This document shows, piece by piece, positions 1-4,546 of a DNA stretch of 5,524 nt. Made by a program: the position numbers and the translations under genes. Positions within the stretch are counted from its first letter, which is position 1. Every line of letters starts with the position of its first letter. Source of the DNA: Pseudomonadota bacterium. GTDB taxonomy: Bacteria > Desulfobacterota > JAPLJL01. Location of the stretch: contig JAPLJL010000070.1 of assembly GCA_026388615.1 (NCBI GenBank), forward strand, positions 1-5,524, read 5' to 3'. The notes below the pieces were generated by a model. That model was not told the origin of the DNA. It did not search any database and saw nothing but the letters and a program-made list of their open reading frames with translations.

Positions 1-1
1 C

Positions 2-1039
2 CCCGCCGGGGATTTCCAGGACCTGACCCGGATGCTTCAGGCCATGACCTCCCTTTCCGACGCGGAAACCCACGAGCTCGATGAGCTCGACCTGCGCAGC
101 TATACCCAGCGTTTTACCCGGAACCCACTGAGCGTATCCTGCATTAACAATATCTGCATGGTCTACGTCTGCCTGCCCTACTTCGAGGCCAGCGCCGGGG
201 AATTCATCCGCTGCCTGAAATGGGAAGCCGGGGCCCGGGCCTCCGGTTATCCCGAAGGCGGATGCCGGGCTATTTCCGAAGCCCTGGCCGAGTTCATCCG
301 GGAAAAAGGCGGCCGGATTCTGACCACCGCGCCGGCGGCCAAGATCATCGTTCGCGACCACGCGGTCCGGGGCCTGGAATCCCCGGGAGCTTTTTTCCCC
401 ACCCAGCTGATAGTCTCCAACGCCGATCCATATCACACCGTGATCGAGCTCATCGGCCGGGAATTTTTTCCGGATGACTACCTGGATAAAATCCAATCCC
501 TCTCCTTTTCCTACAGCATGCTTAACCTACGCCTGGCTTTTAAGGAACCGGTTGCTTCCTGGAAGCTTTTAACCCATATCGGTTCGGATAATCCCGAGCT
601 TTACGAGGAAAATATCCGGGAGGGAGGGGTTCCCGAGGATGTCAGCATTTTCTGCCCCGTCCCCTCCAATTTCTCCCCCACGGTGGCCCCGCCCGGGAAA
701 CAGCTTCTGACCGCCGGGGCGATCATCCCTTTCGGCACGTCCAACCTGGAGAAGTGGCAAGAGGCCATTATGAACACCCTGGACCAGCTTATCCCCGGCT
801 ACCGGGACAAGCTTCTCTGGGTGGAGAAGACCACCCCGGCGGACATCAACCAGGCCGTCGGCGAGAGAGGAGCGGTCATCGGGGCCGGCCAATCGACCAG
901 CCAGGTGGGCAAGAACCGTCTTCCTCTGGAAACCCCGGTCCAGGGACTCTATCTCTGCGGGTCCGAAGCCGGAGGCAGCGGCGTGGGAATGGAGCTGGCC
1001 ATTAAAAGCGCGCAGGAACTGGCGGAGAAAATTCAGTAA
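2..1039 (+). CDS. Phytoene desaturase-like NAD(P)/FAD-dependent oxidoreductase, C-terminal part (5' truncated)
   Basis: The frame is open from base 2, so the gene starts outside the window; the ATG at 32 is internal. The visible 345 residues match the substrate-binding and C-terminal FAD-binding parts of the CrtI/CrtISO/retinol-saturase amine-oxidase superfamily. Counting from the ATG at 32, there is a GYPEGGCRAISEALAEFI block (about residues 72-89) followed by a GGRI strand typical of the second FAD segment. Next come LIVSNADPYHTV, the family's VSNADP motif, and near the C terminus LYLCGSEAGGSGVGMELA, the usual FAD-contacting glycine-rich end. The N-terminal GxGxxG Rossmann motif lies upstream. 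Family members desaturate, isomerise or saturate polyenes such as carotenoids and retinoids, but many bacterial paralogues have no known substrate. No carotenoid genes are visible nearby, so I do not call it crtI. The TAA stop falls inside a heptamer repeat. The family call is firm; the substrate is unknown. Confidence 0.88.
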   Translation, partial: PAGDFQDLTRMLQAMTSLSDAETHELDELDLRSYTQRFTRNPLSVSCINNICMVYVCLPYFEASAGEFIRCLKWEAGARASGYPEGGCRAISEALAEFIREKGGRILTTAPAAKIIVRDHAVRGLESPGAFFPTQLIVSNADPYHTVIELIGREFFPDDYLDKIQSLSFSYSMLNLRLAFKEPVASWKLLTHIGSDNPELYEENIREGGVPEDVSIFCPVPSNFSPTVAPPGKQLLTAGAIIPFGTSNLEKWQEAIMNTLDQLIPGYRDKLLWVEKTTPADINQAVGERGAVIGAGQSTSQVGKNRLPLETPVQGLYLCGSEAGGSGVGMELAIKSAQELAEKIQ

Positions 1040-1057
1040 GCAGTAGGCAGTAAGCAG
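1034..1057 (+). repeat. Heptamer direct repeat CAGTARG overlapping the stop codon
   Basis: Three consecutive heptamers, CAGTAAG, CAGTAGG and CAGTAAG, are followed by a partial fourth unit starting CAG. The TAA stop of the FAD oxidoreductase (1037-1039) lies inside the first unit, so the last codon (CAG) and the stop are repeat-derived. Similar CAGTAAG/CAGTAGG runs occur next to genes in some bacterial genomes, as I recall; I have not searched. No function is evident. Confidence 0.6.
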
Positions 1058-1102
1058 GGAAAAACCAAATAACGGATCAAAATCCAAGATTTTTCAGACT
1101 TA

Positions 1103-1158
1103 GTAGGGGAGGGCCTTGTGCCCTCCCAATTTCTGGCGGGGATAAACCCCGCCCCTAC
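1103..1158. repeat. 56-bp two-hairpin intergenic repeat with GTAGGGG/CCCCTAC ends
   Basis: The ends are a perfect 7-bp inverted repeat, GTAGGGG (1103-1109) and CCCCTAC (1152-1158). Inside are two perfect hairpins: GGGAGGGC (1107-1114) with GCCCTCCC (1120-1127) and a 5-base loop; and GGCGGGG (1135-1141) with CCCCGCC (1147-1153) around the loop ATAAA. The outer and inner arms share bases, so the element can form either a closed three-way structure or two separate hairpins. It lies between convergent genes, 4 bases past the stop of the HAD gene. From memory, this resembles a small dispersed repeat found in many copies in some uncultivated bacterial genomes; it encodes nothing and is probably a non-autonomous (REP/MITE-like) element. 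Confidence 0.72.
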
Positions 1159-1172
1159 AAATTTATTTTTTT
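1135..1172 (+). terminator. Possible intrinsic terminator for the FAD oxidoreductase gene
   Basis: The 7-bp G+C-only hairpin at 1135-1153 is followed by a T-rich stretch with seven T at 1166-1172. The hairpin-to-T-run distance (12 bases, with ATTTA between) is longer than in a classical intrinsic terminator, so efficiency is uncertain. The T run lies within the antisense of the HAD gene's last codons. On the opposite strand the hairpins lack a T run, so the signal is better for the + transcript. Confidence 0.35.
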
Positions 1173-1861
1173 ATTGGCTTCTTTGATTTTGGCTTAGGAC
1201 TGCCTTTTAAAATTTTCAGCAGTTCGCTCAGGTCCTGGATGATCCCCTCTTCCAGGGAAGGCTCGCGTTCGGACTTCCGGTCCACGAAGTAGGACTCGAT
1301 CCCCGCTTCCCGGGGCGCGAGATAATCGAATTTCCAGTGATCGCCGACATGGATGACCGATTTTTCATCCGTCCCGAGCAGGCCGAGGATCTGCCGGTAA
1401 AACTCCGGGACTTTCTTGACCATCCGAAAATCGGAGGTGGCGGAAAAAATCCGGGAGAAGTAAGGCGCCAGCCCGGTCTCCTGCAGTTCAATCGTGAGAA
1501 ATTCCCGGGCGGAATTGGTGGTGAGCACCATTTCGTAGCCCCTCCGCCGCAAGCCCTCCATCACTTCCTTCACCTCGGGAAAGGTCCGGATCGAGTGCCG
1601 GAACCGTTCAAACAGCTCGTCGTGCGTCCCGGCAAGCCCGAAATGACCGAACCAGTGCTTAATGTCATACCAGGAAAGACCGCCGTCGGTCACCTGGTCG
1701 TATTCCGCCCGGACCCGGGTCCGGGCGGTCTCGAAATCCAGGTTGTGTTTCTCGGCGTATTTTTCCGGAATCCCCTGGTGCCAGACCAGTTCGTTAAACT
1801 CGAAATCCACCAGGGTCCCGTCCAGATCAAAGGAAATGATTTTAATCTTTTTTCTATTCAT
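1163..1861 (-). CDS. HAD-superfamily phosphatase/hydrolase
   Basis: A 232-residue soluble protein with all four HAD motifs. Motif I is FDLDGTLVDF with nucleophile Asp12 and acid/base Asp14. Motif II is VLTTNS (Thr114/Thr115). The motif III lysine is Lys149 or Lys150 (MVKKVPEFY). Motif IV is HVGDHWKFD with Asp174 and Asp179. Residues about 18-95 form a helical C1-type cap, including the tryptophan-rich WYDIKHWFGHFGL. The family is mostly Mg2+-dependent phosphomonoesterases of small metabolites; the substrate cannot be read from the sequence. The start is supported by GGAG (1870-1867) five bases before the ATG. The C-terminal KPKSKKPIKK tail is lysine-rich and looks unstructured. The metallophosphoesterase gene lies 167 bases upstream on the same strand, so co-transcription is possible but interrupted by a repeat. 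Confidence 0.9.
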   Translation of the reverse strand: MNRKKIKIISFDLDGTLVDFEFNELVWHQGIPEKYAEKHNLDFETARTRVRAEYDQVTDGGLSWYDIKHWFGHFGLAGTHDELFERFRHSIRTFPEVKEVMEGLRRRGYEMVLTTNSAREFLTIELQETGLAPYFSRIFSATSDFRMVKKVPEFYRQILGLLGTDEKSVIHVGDHWKFDYLAPREAGIESYFVDRKSEREPSLEEGIIQDLSELLKILKGSPKPKSKKPIKK

Positions 1862-1895
1862 TCCTGCTCCAATAAAACCCCTATTGATTCAAACC

Positions 1896-2004
1896 AGATT
1901 GCTTCGTCGCATTGCTCCTCGCAATGACAAAATAATATGTCATTGCGGTGAACTGAAACCCTGAGCCCTGCGAAAGGGCCTGTTCATTGAGGGCGTGGCA
2001 ATCT
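1896..2004. repeat. 109-bp composite inverted repeat between the phosphoesterase and HAD genes
   Basis: The outer arms are AGATTGC (1896-1902) and GCAATCT (1998-2004). The centre is a 9-bp perfect stem CGCAATGAC (1920-1928) and GTCATTGCG (1939-1947) around a 10-base A/T-only loop. Each half runs from an AGATTGC end to a GCAATGAC end, so the element reads as two inverted units of 33 and 66 bases placed head to head. The longer half has an additional hairpin GCCCT (1965-1969)/AGGGC (1975-1979). In the shorter half CATTGC (1910-1915) can also pair with GCAATG (1921-1926), competing with the central stem. From memory the AGATTGCTTCGTCGC and GCAATGAC words are typical of an abundant intergenic repeat in several bacterial phyla. 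No coding capacity. Confidence 0.7.
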
Positions 2005-2028
2005 CGAAATTTCTTGCTGGGAAAATTT

Positions 2029-3093
2029 TTATTCAAGACTTATCTTCCTTACCGTCACGCATTCACCGAGATCCACCAGCAGGTAATGGTAACCCGCCCC
2101 GTTGATTTTCTCCGTGGTTCCTCCCCCGCCTCCGCTGACATAAATCTCGACTCCGCCAAACTTGAAATGCCGGTAGGAATGCGCATGCCCGGCGAAAAGA
2201 TAATCCACCCCCGCCTGGGTCATTAGCGAAATCAACTCCTGGCCCTCCTTCTGATCCTTAAACGCCAGGGCCCGGTTATCAATATCTTCCACCGGTGAAA
2301 CATGGGTAAAAACCATGATGTTCTTTTCCGTCACCGCGCCGAGAAGGTCCAAAAGCCAGTCCCGGGTTTCCCTGCCCAGACCGTAATTGGCCGAATCCAG
2401 AATAATAAAACGATTGCCGGCCAGGGAAAATGAATAGCTGGAAGCGCCAAAATGGTCAATCACCATTTCCCAATTCCTGCCGTAGCTTTCGTGGTTTCCG
2501 ATGGTGGTATAAAATGGTGCCCTTAATTCTGATGACCATTGGATCACATTGGCGATCTCCGGGCTCCCGTCAAAAACGGTGAAATCACCCAGGCTGATTA
2601 CGAAAGATATCTCCCGGCCATTCACATCCTCGGCAAACTTCTCGAAAACCTTCTGATTATTATGAATGTCGGAAATCACGGCGAACTTCCAACCATTCTC
2701 CCCGCCGGGGATCCGGGTATTGATTATGCCTCCCCCCGAAGGCAGATAAATATTTGCCTGCCGGTCTATTCCCGCCGTGGTGGTGCTTCCATCCGGATAT
2801 ATCAGCTGAGTCCCCGGGATGAGATTTCCTATCCGTCCGGTGTAGCTGGAAAAGGAATTGTCCCGGGCCAATACCTGGATGACCGGCTCCGGTTCCGAAG
2901 CCCAAAAAACCAGGGCCCCGTTTTCCTCCCGGACCGACCCCGACGAAATCCAAGCTTCATAATTGCCCCGAACCAGTCTCCGGGCCTCTTCGCCCCGGAG
3001 AAAACGCTCGTCCGCGCCGGAGACCCAGCAACCGGACACCAAAACCAGCAGAAGCAGAAACGAAAATTTTGTTCTTATCCTAAACACGTACAT
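2029..3093 (-). CDS. Metallophosphoesterase lipoprotein (calcineurin-like phosphatase)
   Basis: The 354-residue product starts with a basic n-region, a leucine-rich core and the lipobox LVSG-Cys22, so it should be a lipid-anchored envelope protein; Trp, not Asp, follows the Cys. Residues about 45-130 look like a beta-rich N-terminal domain, possibly fibronectin-like as in purple acid phosphatases (inference). The calcineurin-like domain follows with the full metal-ligand set: SDIHNN (Asp142, His144), SLGD (Asp170), GNHESYG (Asn200, His201), FTHVSP (His264) and AGHAHSY (His303, His305). A glycine run, VSGGGGGTTEK, precedes the last strands, as is common in these enzymes. It should hydrolyse a phosphomono- or diester outside the cytoplasm; the substrate is unknown. 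The alternative GTG start at 3087 has better Shine-Dalgarno spacing (separate entry). The gene lies 82 bases after the putative outer-membrane protein and may share its transcript. Confidence 0.9.
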   Translation of the reverse strand: MYVFRIRTKFSFLLLLVLVSGCWVSGADERFLRGEEARRLVRGNYEAWISSGSVREENGALVFWASEPEPVIQVLARDNSFSSYTGRIGNLIPGTQLIYPDGSTTTAGIDRQANIYLPSGGGIINTRIPGGENGWKFAVISDIHNNQKVFEKFAEDVNGREISFVISLGDFTVFDGSPEIANVIQWSSELRAPFYTTIGNHESYGRNWEMVIDHFGASSYSFSLAGNRFIILDSANYGLGRETRDWLLDLLGAVTEKNIMVFTHVSPVEDIDNRALAFKDQKEGQELISLMTQAGVDYLFAGHAHSYRHFKFGGVEIYVSGGGGGTTEKINGAGYHYLLVDLGECVTVRKISLE

Positions 3094-3097
3094 TCCT
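3094..3097 (-). promoter_or_regulatory. AGGA ribosome-binding site that questions the ATG start of the phosphoesterase
   Basis: AGGA directly abuts the ATG at 3093-3091, with no spacer, which is too close for normal initiation. Six bases separate it from an in-frame GTG at 3087-3085 (third codon), which is the usual spacing. Starting at the GTG removes only Met-Tyr and leaves the lipoprotein signal intact. A weaker purine stretch (GGAAAAGGAATAAG) lies further upstream and could serve the ATG. Confidence 0.45.
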
Positions 3098-3129
3098 GAT
3101 ATTTTTCTTATTCCTTTTCCGCCTGCCTG

Positions 3130-3155
3130 TCCGACGAAGCCTTGGCGAAGTTGGA
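3130..3155. repeat. Imperfect hairpin repeat in the 82-bp spacer
   Basis: TCCGAC (3130-3135) pairs with GTTGGA (3150-3155) using one G-T pair. A symmetric GAA/GAA internal loop follows, then GCC (3139-3141) pairs with GGC (3144-3146). The words GACGAAGCC and TTGGCGAAG resemble, from memory, a dispersed repeat common in several uncultivated bacterial genomes, so this may be a short or degraded copy. It has no T run in the direction of the minus-strand genes, so it is not a convincing terminator between them. Confidence 0.45.
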
Positions 3156-3175
3156 TCCCACCTTTCTCGCTTTGA

Positions 3176-4273
3176 TTATTTCTTTCGATCTATCGAGTAC
3201 CCTATTCCCACCCGCACATCGTATCCATCCCCAAAATCAGCACCCAGCAATATTTCCGTTCCGGCCAGCGGAAAGATCCGGGTCCAGATCCCGATCGCCC
3301 CTACCCATTTTTGAATCTGCCCGATCAGAAGGTCCGGGCGGACCGAATGCTCAACCCCGATTTCAATCCGGCGATGGGGTGTCCATTCCACCCGGTTGGT
3401 GATTACCGGGTCAAGGGTATACGCATAATCATTTGACCCTTTTACTCTTATTCCCTGGACAAGATATGCCACCTCCGGAGAGAACTTCAGGCTCCGGGAA
3501 AATCTCATAAAGTCACCCAGACAAAACTCACCCCCAACTTTAATAAGTATCGGATAACTAGTTGATCCTACAACGTAATTACGAAGGTTAACTTCAACGC
3601 TCTCACGCCCTCCCTGGACCCCAAGATAAAGCTGGCTCAACCTTCCGGCCCCCAGGGAGAACCCCCGGTCAATTTCAAGATCAAGCCTGGTGTATTTATC
3701 CCCGTCCATCATGCCCCGGCCCCGCAAATAGAAACCCAGACCCGACCAGCTTCCATCCAGGGACATGACACGAAAAATGTTGTTCAATCCATCCTCAAGA
3801 TAGGTGTAGGAAACTCTTCCTGATGCCCGGGGTTTAAGGGAAGGCAAAGGGCCCTCTGGTTGAATGGTGCCGAAAAAATCAAACAAGTAACTATCAAAGA
3901 ATAGCGTTCCCCCACTCCATATCAGGGGGATGTAGATCGGGTAAAGGTCCCCCGATCCTCCCGATAAAAACGCGACCATCCCACCCAGACCGGCCAGGCC
4001 CAAACCGATAAGCTCAAGATAAGTAAGGGAGCGGGAATCCTTTTCATATCCCAGATAGGAAGCCCCCAGCCCATGATATAAAACCCCGGGCAGGAGCGAG
4101 ACCGCCGGGGCCAGGTATCGGTTCCCGGGCAGGTCAACCCGAGTTGATTTTTGGGTTACCGAGGTTTCCTGTTCAGGATAGGATGCGGTTTCCGCCTGGA
4201 GCAGGCCAGCCTGCGTTAAACAGATGAAAAGCACCAGAGTAAAAGCGCTTCGATTCGCTCTCATTATCCGCAT
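3176..4273 (-). CDS. Exported protein of unknown function, predicted outer-membrane beta-barrel with helical N-terminal part
   Basis: I do not recognise the family. The 365-residue product starts with a signal peptide (basic MRIMRANR, hydrophobic core to about residue 24, likely cleavage after LLQA at residue 27). Residues about 53-135 hold three hydrophobic stretches (near 53-75, 84-105, 113-133) that are glycine-rich and begin with LAPAVSLLPGVLYHG, reminiscent of small PG-containing membrane domains such as DUF5683 (weak inference). From about 150 to the end the sequence alternates polar and hydrophobic residues in short strands rich in Gly, Tyr and Arg (for example RVSYTYLEDG, RIEIGVEHSV, YDVRVGIGYSI), as in outer-membrane barrels. 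There is no terminal Phe; the chain ends SIDRKK. Neither in-frame ATG (4273, 4264) has a strong Shine-Dalgarno. The middle of the gene is locally A+T-rich: 21 of 60 bases are G/C at 3541-3600. It is first in the possible minus-strand unit with the lipoprotein phosphoesterase. Confidence 0.72.
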   Translation of the reverse strand: MRIMRANRSAFTLVLFICLTQAGLLQAETASYPEQETSVTQKSTRVDLPGNRYLAPAVSLLPGVLYHGLGASYLGYEKDSRSLTYLELIGLGLAGLGGMVAFLSGGSGDLYPIYIPLIWSGGTLFFDSYLFDFFGTIQPEGPLPSLKPRASGRVSYTYLEDGLNNIFRVMSLDGSWSGLGFYLRGRGMMDGDKYTRLDLEIDRGFSLGAGRLSQLYLGVQGGRESVEVNLRNYVVGSTSYPILIKVGGEFCLGDFMRFSRSLKFSPEVAYLVQGIRVKGSNDYAYTLDPVITNRVEWTPHRRIEIGVEHSVRPDLLIGQIQKWVGAIGIWTRIFPLAGTEILLGADFGDGYDVRVGIGYSIDRKK

Positions 4274-4367
4274 CGGTGATATTTTAATCCTTGCCCAATC
4301 CCATTCCTAATATCAGAATTAACAATAGATTGTTTAATGAATTTAACCTAAAACATTTTATTAAGAT
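4274..4367. promoter_or_regulatory. A+T-rich divergent intergenic segment, likely holding promoters
   Basis: This stretch separates the minus-strand envelope gene from the repeat in front of the + strand iron-sulfur gene. It is clearly A+T-richer than its surroundings and is the only unstructured DNA available for promoters of both genes. I could not find a convincing -35/-10 pair with 16-18 base spacing on either strand, and no operator-like palindrome stands out. The call rests on position and composition only. Confidence 0.35.
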
Positions 4368-4537
4368 GTCATTCCCGCGACTTGTCCTGAGCGAAGTCGA
4401 AGGGAAGCGGGAATCCAGATTAAAAAGGCTGGATTCCCCCGGATCAAGTCCGGGGCGGGCATAGTCAAGCCCGGCCTGCCCGAGCCGTTTGCTCGGCTGG
4501 CCCCGAGGCTCGCCCAGGGTGTCGGCCAGGGAATGAC
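4368..4537. repeat. 170-bp inverted-repeat element with GTCATTCCC/GGGAATGAC ends
   Basis: Perfect 9-bp terminal inverted repeats, GTCATTCCC (4368-4376) and GGGAATGAC (4529-4537), bound a chain of hairpins. ATTCCCGC (4371-4378) pairs with GCGGGAAT (4407-4414), enclosing CGACTT/AAGTCG (4378-4383, 4394-4399). GGGAATCCAG (4409-4418) pairs with CTGGATTCCC (4429-4438). CCCCGGA (4437-4443) pairs with TCCGGGG (4449-4455), and CCGAGC (4480-4485) with GCTCGG (4491-4496). Several arms overlap, so alternative folds compete. No target-site duplication is visible. From memory, CTTGTCCTGAGCGAAGTCGA and GGATCAAGTCCGG are words of a high-copy intergenic repeat in diverse bacteria that is often mistranslated as small proteins. 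It is probably a non-autonomous MITE/REP-like element; it encodes no transposase. Confidence 0.78.
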
Positions 4538-4546
4538 AATACAGGT
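4528..4546 (+). promoter_or_regulatory. Leader and weak ribosome-binding region of the iron-sulfur gene, partly repeat-derived
   Basis: The last repeat bases give AGGGA (4528-4532), 14 bases from the ATG at 4547, which is longer than usual. AGG at 4543-4545 is only one base away, which is too close. No better start exists: going upstream in frame there is no ATG, GTG or TTG before the stop at 4421-4423, and the first cysteine motif begins at residue 17. Confidence 0.4.

Noticed and set aside
2..1039. Naming the FAD oxidoreductase crtI and inferring a carotenoid cluster
   Set aside because: The superfamily is broad, the N terminus is missing and no other carotenoid gene is visible.
1034..1057. 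Possible CRISPR or attachment-site core
   Set aside because: Units are 7 bases without spacers, and no integrase or tRNA gene is nearby.
569..1087. 172-codon - strand reading frame across the FAD oxidoreductase end
   Set aside because: It starts in the spacer, translates the heptamer repeat and then runs antisense to a well-supported gene.
1337..1927. 196-codon + strand reading frame antisense to the HAD gene
   Set aside because: It mirrors a gene with all four HAD motifs, is low-complexity in Pro/Gly, shows no family motif and ends inside a repeat. It is a shadow of G+C-rich codon bias.
1920..1947. 9-bp central stem considered as an intrinsic terminator of the phosphoesterase gene
   Set aside because: No T run follows it on the minus strand, and it is better explained as the centre of a composite repeat.
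2539..3099. 186-codon + strand reading frame antisense to the phosphoesterase
   Set aside because: The opposite strand carries a complete metal-ligand set and lipobox; this frame has no recognisable domain.
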